Under the pieces are notes generated by a model that made no database searches, was not told the origin of the DNA, and saw nothing but the letters and a program-made list of their open reading frames with translations. DNA of 64,000 nucleotides from Ceratotherium simum simum (Eukaryota > Chordata > Mammalia > Perissodactyla > Rhinocerotidae): assembly GCF_000283155.1 (NCBI RefSeq), contig NW_004454166.1, forward strand, positions 18,465,387 through 18,529,386, in the 5' to 3' direction. A program made the position numbers and the translations under genes. This document shows, in pieces, positions 24,545-34,856 of this stretch. Position 1 is the stretch's first letter; the number at the start of each line of letters is the position of its first letter.

Positions 24545-24985
24545 CTTTGGGAGAGCTTCCGGTGTGGTATTGTGTATTGTGATATTGTGTTCATTCATAA
24601 TTTGTGTCCTTCTTTGTGGTACCCCTACCTGTGACAGGATATAACACTCCACTCTTTTTAACTCAGGTGTGGCCAAATGACTTGTTTGTCCAGTGAGATG
24701 TAAGCAGAAGTGACATGTGTCTGAGCAGAAGATTTGAGAGCCAGTGAGAGGTTTGCTGTATCTGTATTTTCACTCCTTCTGCCCTGATGACAAACAATAG
24801 TCCAAACAGAAGTTAATTAACCAGCCTGGGTCTGGAGTGAGGATGACATGAAGCTGTGCTATTGCTTACCTGTCATGGACATACAGCAGAAGTGAGAAAT
24901 ACACACTTACGGTTTTAAGTCACTGAGATGTGGGGGATCTTTTGCTATTGTAGCAAATCTTACCCATGCTGACTAATACTCACAG
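24545..24985 (+). mobile_element. Degenerate MaLR-like LTR
   Basis: Blocks GTGGCCAAATGACTTGTTTG, CAGTGAGATGTAAGCAGAAG (24691-24710), TTTTAAGTCACTGAGATGTG (24915-24934) and the ending GCTGACTAATACTCAC match a common old LTR type. It shares this architecture with 22420-22870 but is better preserved. Confidence 0.5.
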
Positions 24986-25524
24986 AATAGGAGAGAACTC
25001 TAGCCTGTCAAGTATAGTACTACAGTAATAAGTACAAATGAATGAGGAAGGTAGTCTTAATAAAGATAAATGCAATAGAGATGAAGAGAAGAATGCAAAT
25101 ACGAGAAGCGTTTTGGAGGCAGAATTGGCAGTGAGAGTTTGGATGTGTGGAGGATGTGTAGCCAAAGATGAGACTGACAAGACAATGGCTGTGTCACTCC
25201 TAGAGAGGAAAACTGCACAAAGGGAACCAGTTTAAAATGCTGGGTAAGGCATTTAGTTTTGGATTTTCTCTTGTGCACAGAATATGAGTGATCACGTGGT
25301 TCTACGCTTTGGGACTGTGTTCAGACAAAGACCACTGGGCAAGAAGCATCATTCAACTAGCCAATTGTGGACCCAATTTATGTCAGATTTACTGGAAGAC
25401 CACATTGTTTATGATTCGTGGGAGGTATTCACAGCAAATAAAAGGAATCAAATTTTGACCACAGATTTGTGCACCCTGAGACAAGAGACAGTTGGGCAGA
25501 ATGCCAGGACAATGGCCTGAGGAA
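24986..25524. other. Anonymous sequence
   Basis: No gene or repeat recognised; frames at 24980-25278 on the minus strand and 25038-25235 on the plus strand are overlapping and unlike known proteins. Confidence 0.35.
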
Positions 25525-25725
25525 TTCTACAGACTCAAAGTCTAGCTCTAACACTTTCTAGATGTTTGGTTTGGAACAAGTTACTTAAAACCGCTGAGTC
25601 TCAGTCTTTTCACCTATAAAATGGGGTACACTAATACCTACTTCAAAGGACTGTTGTGAGGATCCCAGGATTTAATTGATATAATGTGACCAAAACATAG
25701 TAGATGTTCCATAAATGTTATTTCC
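25525..25725 (+). mobile_element. MIR SINE
   Basis: GTCTAGCTCTAACACTTTCTAGATG, CTCAGTCTTTTCACCTATAAAATGGGG, GACTGTTGTGAGGATCC and TAGATGTTCCATAAATGTTA in order. Confidence 0.88.
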
Positions 25726-25741
25726 TTTTCCTTTTCCTTTC
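25721..25741. repeat. Short (TTCCTT)n repeat at a MIR end
   Basis: TTTCCTTTTCCTTTTCCTTT, the variable tail of the MIR at 25525-25725. Confidence 0.8.
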
Positions 25742-26377
25742 CCACATACCATTTAAATGGTGTGGAATGAGACTGTCCCTGAAAGACACTATTGAACGAG
25801 ATGTTTGTTATTGGTCAACTCACCCTTTCATTTTGAGAGTCCAAAAACAATCTTTTATGATAAATCAAAGGGATTTTGCCATCAAAGAAAAGAAAGGGAC
25901 CAAATATTTTTGGTTTACTACCCATTGAAAATAGCTTGAGCCAGAAAGACATTTTGCCCAGAGGAGAGATGACTTGGATTGGTATGTGTGTATGGGGAGG
26001 TGGGGATAAGGGGGAGACAGTGGTCACCATTTCAAAATATCAGATGGTCTTATGTAGGGGGGAAAAATAGTAATGTGCTTTGTGGTCCAGACAAGAGAAC
26101 TCTGCCCAATAGGTCAAAGTTATCATGAGGCATTTCTCAGTTAAATTCACTGTAGCTAATAGCCCACAATGACTCCTGGGAGGTAGTAAGTGGTCTGTTA
26201 CTGGATACAGGGTAGCTGAAGTTGGGTGAACACTAGACAGTTAAGCAAGGGGTAGAGATTCCCACATTTGGTGGGAGGTTGGATTAGCTGCAATTCAAGG
26301 CAGCAAATGTGTAATGAAGATCTAGTAGGCATAAGGCTCCGGCTGCAACCTGGAAGAGAAACGGATTTAAAGGAGAT
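25742..26377. other. Anonymous sequence
   Basis: Nothing recognised before the target site of the reversed ERE. Confidence 0.35.
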
Positions 26378-26390
26378 AGTATCTCTCCTC

Positions 26391-26637
26391 TTTTTTTTTG
26401 TTTTTCGAGGAAGATCAGCCCTGAGCTAACATCCGATGCCAATACTCTCATTTTTTGATGAGGAAGAGTGGCCCTGGGCTAACATCCATGCCCATCTTCC
26501 CCTACTTTATATGGAACACTGCCACAGCATGGCCTGACAAGCGGTGCCTTGGTGCGCACCCGGGATCCGAACCTGATAATCCCAGGCCGCCGAAGTGGAG
26601 CGCACACACTTAACCACTGGGCCACCAGGCTGGCCCC
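26391..26637 (-). mobile_element. ERE SINE, reverse orientation
   Basis: Minus-strand head GGGGCCAGCCTGGTGGCCCA at 26618-26637; tail T-run at 26391-26399. Target duplication AGTATCTCTCCTC (26378-26390) and AATGTCTCTCCTC (26638-26650). The tail half has two GATGTTAGCTCAGGG-like blocks. Confidence 0.93.
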
Positions 26638-26849
26638 AATGTCTCTCCTCTTAAGCACACATAGCCAACTCTAAATTCTTTGATTCTAAGATAGACTTAG
26701 TGACTCAACCTTCCCCAAGGGTTAGTCAGGTCCGTCAGAGGATAGATATTTTAAATTGTTAACTCTGTGTACTATTTATTCTGACTCCTTTATATAGAAT
26801 TATCCAGTTGGAATTTGTTTCCAAAAGAAAGTGGTCATGCAAACTTGAC

Positions 26850-27169
26850 TTTTTTTTTTCTTTTTTCTTTTTTGTGAGGAAGATCAGCCCTGAACTAACA
26901 TCCATGCCAATCCTCCTCTTTTTGCTGAGGAAGACCGGCCCTGAGCTAACATCTACTGCCAATCCTCCTCCTGTTTTTTCCCCCTTTTTCTCCCCAAAGC
27001 CCCAGTAGATAGCTGTATGTCATAGTTGCACATCCTTCTAGTTGCTGTATGTGGGACGCCTCCTCAACATGGCCGGACAAGTGGTGCCTCGGTGGGCGCC
27101 TGGGACCTGAGCCCGGGCTGCCAGCAGCCGAGCGCACACGCTTAACCACTAAGCCACGGGGCCAGCCCC
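26850..27169 (-). mobile_element. ERE SINE, reverse orientation, long form
   Basis: Minus-strand head GGGGCTGGCCCCGTGGCTTA ends at 27169; the tail is a T/C-rich run at 26850-26872. Short flanking repeat AAACTTG at 26841-26847 and 27170-27176. Only 212 bp separate it from the preceding ERE, and the two have different target duplications, so they are independent insertions. Confidence 0.92.
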
Positions 27170-27319
27170 AAACTTGCTTTTAATAGGGATGTATCCTCAA
27201 GGTTAACCATGTAATTAAAGGAAAGAAAAGCAACTTAATTAATTATGTCATGGCATGTCTAATTGAAAAGTGGAAATGTTATACCAGAAAGGACTTAGAG
27301 TTTGTAAAAATGACTTCTA

Positions 27320-27420
27320 GGCTTAATTTGGACAATAACTAGCTGTATGATTTCTTTGATTCATTTCCCTTCTCTGAGCATCAGTATCCCCATATGTGCT
27401 AGAGACTGAATTTAGTAATG
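27320..27420 (+). mobile_element. MIR SINE fragment
   Basis: ACTAGCTGTATGATTTCTTTGATTCATTTCCCTTCTCTGAGCATCAG is the MIR core. Confidence 0.6.
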
Positions 27421-27529
27421 TTCATGTTCACCTGCTACCAACATGCTGTAATGATGTTAAGCATATAATAAACATGTACTAAATGTATACTATGAGCCAG
27501 ATACGTCTGAGGAAATAGAGTAGAGAAAG

Positions 27530-27720
27530 TAACAAGACATAGACTCTGCCCTAGAAGAATTCGCATCTTCTAGACAAAGCAGCTTATAAATACATGATTG
27601 GGAGACACGATATAAAGACTTGTAGGTACTAGGTACTATGTGATTGAAATGAGTGAACAAATGGTTTTGCCTTGAAGGACTGAGGAAGCCTTCTTTGATG
27701 GGATGTATTAAGGTTTCACA
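27530..27720 (+). repeat. Ancient dispersed repeat, same type, weak
   Basis: GACTCTGCCCTAGAAGAATTCGCATCTTCTAGACAAAGCAG and GGACTGAGGAAGCCTTCTTTGATGGG fit the same consensus blocks (ctgccctcaaggagcttac and gaaggcttcctggaggagg). Confidence 0.4.
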
Positions 27721-27854
27721 TATCAGAATAATGTGGAAAATCAAGATAACTCTGTTGATAATATAGATTCTTGCATGTGCTTTAACCAGAACTATTTGGA
27801 TACATGTCCTATAAGCCAGATAAATGAAAGCCAGTAAATAATAGTGAGAAAAAA

Positions 27855-28045
27855 TTATCAAGTGCCAACTACAGACCGTATACTGAGCTAAGCACTTTAC
27901 ATACATTAATTCACTTAGTCCTCCTGACAGCCTATGGTAGATGCTACCACCTCCCTTTTCATTTTATAGAAAAGGAAACAGAGGCACAGTATTTAAATTT
28001 CAGTTAAAATTATAACTCAGATCCAATGGTAGTGGCTAACCACAA
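27855..28045 (-). mobile_element. MIR SINE
   Basis: GAGCTAAGCACTTTACATACATTAATTCACTTAGTCCTCCTGACAGCC and TTTTATAGAAAAGGAAACAGAGGCACAG in reverse-MIR order. Confidence 0.8.
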
Positions 28046-28094
28046 AGCTGTATTGAGAAGGCTTTTGAAGCCACATATGAAAACAATGGATAGA

Positions 28095-28480
28095 ATGACA
28101 TGCTTAATTAGCAATTCATACAACAAATATTTTTGAGTTCTTTCTATGTGACAGACATTGTTGTAAGTGATGGGGATACACTGATGAATAAAACTAGACG
28201 TGAGTCCCTGCCCTTCTGCTGCTGATATTCCAGAAGACGACACAAGGAATAATAAATATAGGAAACAAAACTGTATAGCTTGTTAGATATTAAAAAGAGC
28301 TGTGGAAAAAGATGACAACATAGACAGGGTCAGTGAGCTGTGCAAGCTAGTAGAGGTGCTGCAAGTGTCATTACGGTGGACAAAGTGGGCCTTATTGAGA
28401 AGGTGGCATTTAATCAAAGACTTGAAGAAGGTTCAAGGGTAACAATAGCATGGACATGGAAAGGGTGACATGTGAGACAA
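28095..28480 (+). repeat. Ancient dispersed repeat, same type as 16480-17310
   Basis: CAATTCATACAACAAATATTTTTGAGTTC, GTGATGGGGATACACTGATGAATAAAAC and TGAGAAGGTGGCATTTAATCAAAGACTTGAAG follow the same consensus order, 5' part only. Confidence 0.5.
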
Positions 28481-28559
28481 CAAAATAGCAAAATGGATAG
28501 TAAAATTAATCTCTAAATTATAGGTCTCTGTGGCTCTAAAACAATAGAATTCCAGTCAA

Positions 28560-28790
28560 GAAAACCAAGAATTGTGAGTTCAAATCTTACTAGAAGCATT
28601 TTAAACCTGACAGACTTAATTTTCAAGCTATGAGAATTTGAAAAAAGTGACTTTGCCTCTCAGAGCTCATTTTCTTATCTGTAAAATGAGCATCAAAATA
28701 TCTAACTCATCGAGTTCTTACGATGTCATAATGAGATGATGACTGTAAAGAACCTGGCATAGAGCCTGACACAGAATTGAAGCTCTCTGT
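28560..28790 (+). mobile_element. MIR SINE
   Basis: GAGTTCAAATCTTACTAGAAG, TTTCTTATCTGTAAAATGAGC (28671-28691) and GAACCTGGCATAGAGCCTGACACAG. Confidence 0.75.
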
Positions 28791-29424
28791 GTTTTTTTCC
28801 ACCCTTTCTTGAAACTTTCTGGTACTAAAGGGGAAAGAAAGAGTGAATGTTTAGCTTTAAATAACCCACTACGTTGTGCAAATGTTTCTGAAAGCTGCAA
28901 GCTGCCATCCACCTGTATAACTGCATGGTTGCAGGCATGTGTTCAGGTCTTTGATCAAGTATTTAGCTTTGACTCACTTATACTTAGGACCACCAGGAAT
29001 ATTCTTTCTTCTTTTCTGTTGGCCCAAGGACTGAAGTGGTATGAATCGGAACTTACTGTCCCCTTACCAACTCTACATATGGATGTCTATTTTGTGGATT
29101 TAAAGAATACATCTGCCGTCATTGAAGTGTAGAGTTTTCACAGTTTTCTTTTTATGGGTCAAAAAAAGGAAATATCAAAATTGATGTACAATTGAACTGT
29201 ATCATCTGAGAGAACTTTCAAGTAGAAAGAGTGGATGAACTTGCTTTGCACGCTAATAATAGTTCCCATTCTCAAATGTAAACTCAAGTCATTGAAAGAG
29301 TTTTTCAGACACATCTTTGGAATTAGGAGCTCTACTTAAAGAAGGTTCAAATAAACCTCATCGAAGGGCATGGGAAGTACTGTTCATGAACTTCTGCTTT
29401 GGTTCAAACCTCATTTACAATACC
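28791..29424. other. Anonymous sequence
   Basis: A 107-codon plus frame (28809-29132) matches nothing known; no other structure seen. Confidence 0.35.
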
Positions 29425-29690
29425 TATTGTGCATTTATTGAGATCCTCTGTATACTGGCCACTATGCAAGGGATTTTAATATCCCATCTAATTTAAGCCT
29501 TACAACAACTCTGTGAGATGGGAACTTTATCCTTTTATATAAGGAAACTGAGGCTTTTTATATCATACTATATAAGGAAACAGGTTTATTCTGGTGAAAT
29601 TTTTCCTCAAGGTCACAGAACTCTTAACCTTCAGAGTCAACAGTCAAACTCTGAATCCTCCTTACTCCAGTGTTTTTTCCATGATACAAC
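29425..29690 (-). mobile_element. MIR SINE with internal expansion
   Basis: CATTTATTGAGATCCTCTGTATACTGG, CAACAACTCTGTGAGATGGG, ATATAAGGAAACTGAGG. A second ATATAAGGAAACAGG follows at about 29571, so a short internal duplication is possible. Confidence 0.78.
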
Positions 29691-30054
29691 ACTAGTCCAT
29701 ATTTTTAATCAAGCAGGTTTTGTAAGGGAAATTCAAAGTATAGCTTTGCAGTTTATATCACACAATTCAGAAAACTTTGTCTTGGGAGAGCATTTTCACA
29801 CCATTATAGAATAATTTTAAGTGGGGCGGGGGAAGCTTTCAAATATAAATGTTATCTAAAGCAAGACCTAAATGTCGTGGCATCATTCTCTGTTTCAGCA
29901 TAACTTCTTAAAGTGACATGTTATGAATGCCGTGCCTGCATTTTCTACATCTATATTTACCATCCATTCAGAAGTGTAGACAGACGAGATTAGAGAAACG
30001 AGGAAGCCCTTGTCTGAGTGGTGTCCGGGGGCAGAGGGATAGAACGGAAAGACA

Positions 30055-30190
30055 GTTGTCCTGGGAGTCAAGAGGCATCCATTCTGGTTCCTCACTGGCA
30101 GATAACCTGTTTTGCAAAATCTTGAGCAAGTCGCTTTCTCCTCTCCTCTCATTATCAAAAAGAGATAATGTTTGCCTCCCTGGCTTCCAG
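30055..30190 (+). mobile_element. MIR SINE fragment
   Basis: ATTCTGGTTCCTCACTGGCAGATAACC, CTTGAGCAAGTCGCTTTCTC and ATTATCAAAAAGAGATAATG match MIR blocks. Confidence 0.58.
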
Positions 30191-31089
30191 CCCTCACCTG
30201 CAGTTTCCATGCCTTCTCTAGGATTCAATGGGTGTTTTCTGCTCCTATGTGGAAAGTTCTTCAGACTGGCTGTTGGGTGTAGCTCCCCTGATTAGATTCT
30301 TTCTTATTGTAAACGCTAGAAATAAAGAGGTAAAACTGTTCCTAGGCATCACGTAGTCCTACACCTTAATGATCAGATGAGAGCCATTGAGGATCATGAA
30401 AGGCCAAACTTTGGCTTCCGAAAGCCACAAGTCAGTTCAGTGCAAGCTGAGGCCAGACCCAGGTCCCTGCGTCCTAGTCCACTGATCTGCGTTGCCTCCA
30501 ACGTGATTAAATCTGACGTCAGACCTCATGGAGAGATGATGTTTTGTTGTTTTGTTCTATTATGTTAGTCCAGAGCACACAAGTTTTTCCTCCATAATGA
30601 AAAATGATCACTCTTCTTGAAGAATAATTGAAATGAAAAAGGCAAAGTAATCACACTGCATCTGGAGATATTGGCATTTCAGAACACTGAGTGCATAATA
30701 AAATAATCCTTAAGGAAATTAGTTATTGTCCAAGCACACTGGCTGCTTTGACTTCCTCAAATGCACTCTCACCAATATTAATATTGTATTGAAAAATATT
30801 CAAGGTCTTTCTTTGGTCTGCATTATACTGTCTGAAGGAAAATGAGATGTTTTAATATTATAGAGTAGTTGCATTTAATAGAAGTGTAATGGCCAAAATC
30901 AGGGAGGTGAGACTCCAGCTCTGCAACTCACCCGGAATTATATTTATCTCCAGACCCTGGGCTTTCTGGAAGACAAGCAGGAACATTGCATGATAAAGGG
31001 GTACGAAGTCATGCCACATTTCATACGAGATTTGTAGAAAGAGAGAAGAAAAGCCAATGGAGAGTAGGGAGAAGTAGAGGATACCGATT
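30191..31089. other. Anonymous sequence with a CRE palindrome
   Basis: Only the TGACGTCA palindrome at 30512-30523 stands out. Confidence 0.35.
30512..30523. promoter_or_regulatory. Perfect CRE-like palindrome
   Basis: TCTGACGTCAGA, a 12-bp palindrome around TGACGTCA (30514-30521), the CREB/ATF consensus. No gene nearby, so function is unknown. Confidence 0.3.
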
Positions 31090-31300
31090 TCCTACCATGG
31101 AGAAGGCTTCACGTGCTTTGCCTCATTTATTCCTCAGAACAATCCTGTGATGTAGTTATTACTGCCTATTACTTTCGAATGAGGAAGTTGGCGCTCGTCG
31201 ACATTAAGTAGAGAGTTCAAGGTTCAAAGTCATTACTGTGCATGAAGAAGACTAGGTTTCAGAATTCCAGGACTTTCTGAATTCAAAGACTGTGCTTTAT
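31090..31300 (-). mobile_element. MIR SINE
   Basis: CACGTGCTTTGCCTCATTTATTCCTCAGAACAATCCTGTGATGTAG and CGAATGAGGAAGTTGGCGCTC in reverse-MIR order. Confidence 0.7.
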
Positions 31301-31600
31301 TTTGGTTGTTCACATGACTTCCAATGAAGGAACAGAGAATATTTATGTGGAATGACTGAAACTCTTTAGAGATGGTGGAGTGAGATGATTTTTATCTTCA
31401 AAACTCAAGATCATTTTAGAGGGGAAAGAACAGATTTTTTTCCCTTGTATCTTCAGATGGGAACTACAGATGGGTTATAACAGAAGACATACTTTTAAGA
31501 GAAGAGAAGCCATGCCAATGATAAGAAATGTATGATTTTGATTGGTCTATCTCAGAAATTTCATGCTTTTCATAATAAGTGTGATCAAGGAGCTAAGCAA

Positions 31601-31608
31601 TGACGTCA
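31601..31608. promoter_or_regulatory. Perfect CRE octamer
   Basis: TGACGTCA, 1.1 kb from the one at 30514. Function unknown. Confidence 0.25.
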
Positions 31609-32734
31609 CGGAGATAAGGGGAAGATTGAACTCTTGTATGAGACTTTGGACTAGGAAATTCCTAGGAAGACATCAAACTCTACATTTCTATGATTTATCA
31701 TTTGATCTGCAGCACTTCGCTTAACATAGAGGTACATTCAATTCCTGTAATTTTAGGTTCCTAAGTTTTGTCCAAATGCATATTTTTGCAAGAAAAAAAA
31801 TCCTCTGCAGTGTTATATTATGGCTTTTGGCTGAAATCTCATGCCTAAAATGTGCAACTGAAATATGGCTTTATGGAGGAGCTCCAAGTTTTTCAGAATT
31901 ATGTACTGTTTGAGAGGGGTCAACCGCAGAACTTCACATCTCTGCAGTGTCTTCAAACACTCTGAATTGCTGAGGTCTGCAAAACTAATTTGGAAACTTT
32001 CAGAATGGGAGGTCCTTTTGGCTTCTTGTCCTCAAGCTGCTATCCAGCAGAATAGGAACCCGAAAACAATATGCACTCACTCAAAGCCACCAGGTTGGAA
32101 ACTCGCTAGTATTAGAAGACAGCAGGCCCCGGAGAACTGTCAAGTAGGTGAAACTCCTCTTTGATGCCCTGAGGCCTCCATAAAACCACAAAATATTGGA
32201 GGTGAAAAGTCTCAGCAATAATTTTTTTCAGCCAGGGACACTAAACTGAGACTCAGAAAAGGGAAGAAAATCGTTTAAGAAAACACGTTGAATTCATTTC
32301 AAGATTAGTACTAAATTCTAAGTTCCTTGACTCATTTGGTACTTGAAGAATTACAGAATTTCAGGATGTGACAGAACTTCAGAGATCATCACCTCACCAT
32401 CATTCCCTCAACTGGGTATTAGTAAGTTTTCATGGAAAAGGGGTTTCCTGATAAGTAAAATTTATGAATCAGTGCCTACTATATTAATTTCTTAGAGATC
32501 CACAATGCCTATTTTCAAAGCTCTGAGAAGTCTAGCAGAAAAGAAACTCTTTTGATCTTAATTGTTTCCCAAACTCATGTGATTGCAGAACCATTTTCCT
32601 TCTGGCCACCTATTGACATGCTAGGAAACACTTGGACTTTGCAGAATACAGTTTGGAAGTCCTGGGTTTGACCATTCTCGCTGGGTACCTGGTGTCTGCA
32701 CCAACTGGGCTACCACATGAGTGTCCAGCTTGAA

Positions 32735-32835
32735 TGTCTACAATAATAAGGAAGTTACTTGATTGCCTATTTTCCTTTATCAAACTGTAAGTTCTTTGAG
32801 CAGATGATTGTAATATGTTCCCAGTTTTATCTCCT
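32735..32835 (+). mobile_element. L2-like 3' fragment, weak
   Basis: CAAACTGTAAGTTCTTTGAGCAG (32783-32805) and TTTTATCTCCTGTGCA resemble the L2 block for tgtaagctccttgagg and tgtatccccagcgc. Confidence 0.4.
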
Positions 32836-33144
32836 GTGCATGAAAACAAGGGCTTAATAATTATGTGATTATTGCTCCCACAGGCCTCTCTGCCACATTT
32901 TTCAACATTTCCAGTCATGAGGATGCCAATCCTAATATTTGGCTCCAATTGCGTTGCTGCAATCCTGGTGCTCCTGAATACTGACCTTCTTTCCATACAG
33001 ATGGAGCCTTGCAAAGACTTGAAAACGCTGATCATTTCTCTCCTTCTCTCATAAGTCTGAACCTCTCCTTGCTAGACATTCCTCAGTTCTTTTGCTACTT
33101 CTTATATAGCAGGTTTCAAGTCTCCTTTCCATTCTGGCCACCCC

Positions 33145-33390
33145 TTCCAGTTAAAACCGTGGACTTTTATACCATTAGACAAATCTAGGTTCAATTTTTA
33201 GCTACTCCATTTGGTAAATGTGTGAGATTCCTGAAAAATTCATGGCCTTTTTTTATCTCAATTTTTTTACCTAAGAAGAGATATTTATCTCTTATCTATC
33301 TTGTAAAGTCAACCCCATAAATCTATGGTGATAAATAAATGAGAATGCATGTAGGACCTATAATGTAGTATTCAATGTATTTTAGCCCTG
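33145..33390 (+). mobile_element. MIR SINE
   Basis: ACCGTGGACTTTTATACCATTAGACAAATCTAGGTTCAATTTTTAGCTAC and the ATCTCAATTTTTTTACCTAAGAAGAG core. Confidence 0.65.
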
Positions 33391-33539
33391 GCCCCTTCAT
33401 TCCCAGAATCTTACTAATTTTTAGGAATCTATTCCAAAGCAACATCATTTGGGCCTATCTTGTGAGCATTTGGTTAAATAAGTAAAAATAGAGGGCAATA
33501 TCAAGGGAGGTGATTTGTCCCTCTATTTATGACCACTTC

Positions 33540-33722
33540 CAGAGAACTGAGTTCCAGTTCTTCCTTATGTGTTACCAAGTTGCAGCCTGACTTCTCTCTC
33601 TGTCCAATCCTGCTCCCCTCACTCCTTTACAGGTCTCCCTGAGGGCACCCCCCCAATAAACCAGCTGCATGCTAATCTCCACTGAGAGTCTGCTTTTCAG
33701 GGCACTCGACCTATGACACCCA
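33540..33722 (+). mobile_element. LTR-like 3' end fragment, unassigned
   Basis: Carries CCCAATAAACCAGCTGCATG (33652-33671), CTAATCTCCACTGAGAGTCT and GCTTTTCAGGGCACTCGACC, the polyadenylation and terminal part seen in several old LTR or LINE 3' ends. Only this end is recognisable. Confidence 0.4.
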
Positions 33723-34694
33723 GAAATGACATAGGGATTGTGGGGGAAGGAAGTGAACTGAGGTCTTGCAACTATGTCAGAAGGAACAATGAGCTAGCTA
33801 ATTTCCAGTTAATAATGGCAGTGTGCCCTCACCTCACACTCTCCTGAGGTGGAGAAATCTGGAGAATACATGTGTAAGTGGCCTCGATGTCACCTGGATT
33901 TAATTCAGTCTCTATTTGGACATAGAATTCTTGTCTTCTCTTTAAGAATGTTCAGATTTCATAAATTTGGGACTAGGGAGAAGAGATAAGAATGAAGAAA
34001 GCGCTAGTTAGAACGTATTAGACCAGTCCTATTTTTCTCTCTGTGTCTCAATTCCCCATCAATACAACGGATCAGTTGAACCAGGTAATTTCTGAAGGAT
34101 TATGTGGCTCTGCCCTTATAACATTCTGTTTCTTCTCCAGAACTTCAATTATTCTCCTATCTCTTAAATGGAATTTTGAGCTCTTTCTTATAATTAAAAA
34201 ATATAGTGCAACTACCACATGCTAATCCTGTTGTTTGGTTTTGAAGAAGTAGTAATGAGCTTTCCAGAGAAAGTTTAGAACTTCATGAAGATTACAATCT
34301 AAGTGGTAAGACATACAACTGAATAAACAATATGCAAGGGTAGTGAGTACTAGAAGAAGTCCAGGACACTACGAGAACATAACAGAGGAGACTCAGCAAA
34401 TAAGAGGGGAGCAAAGGATTCTCATAGGAAATTTCCTTTAAAGTGAGGCTTGAAAAATGAGGTCCACCAACAGATAATGAAAAAGGTTCCAGACAAATGA
34501 AAACAGGTGCAAAATCCTAGAAGCTTCAACATATCTGACTAGTTTGAGCAAGTGAAAAAAAGCATTCCTTGCAAAAGGGATCTAGCTCTGGTGAAAATTA
34601 TGAAAATAAACAATGTGCACTTGAAAGAAGGGTTAGCTTACATTTTCTCACATAACTTAAATAGCCTATGTCATTATTTGGATATATGGACTAG
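33723..34694. other. Anonymous sequence
   Basis: 34040-34145 is faintly MIR-like (TGTGTCTCAATTCCCCATCAATACAACGG) and 34255-34560 faintly like the unnamed ancient repeat. No gene. Confidence 0.35.
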
Positions 34695-34856
34695 CACATT
34701 TGCATAACCTAGAGGCTTCTGAGAAATACAAATTCTAGGGCCCCACCCGAGACCCCCTGAGTCTGAATCTTGTTGGTTGGGGGTCCAGGAATCTGTGTTT
34801 CACTAAGCTCTTTGGGTGATTCTTACACACATCAGAGATTGAGAATCGCTGTTCTA
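34695..34856 (+). mobile_element. MER5A-like hAT DNA transposon remnant
   Basis: GGGCCCCACCCGAGACCCCC, GGAATCTGTGTTTCACTAAG and the terminal GAGATTGAGAATCGCTG follow MER5A order. Non-autonomous, no transposase. Confidence 0.8.

Larger units (their letters stand above)
31301..33144. other. Anonymous sequence
   Basis: Contains a CRE octamer (31601) and a weak L2 end (32735-32835). The 141-codon minus frame at 32610-33035 crosses that L2-like piece and matches no known family. Confidence 0.35.

Noticed and set aside
27490..27906. 138-codon minus-strand frame
   Set aside because: Overlaps an unnamed ancient repeat and a MIR; no recognisable domain.
32610..33035. 141-codon minus-strand frame
   Set aside because: Crosses an L2-like fragment, no known domain, and unsupported by any splice or promoter context.
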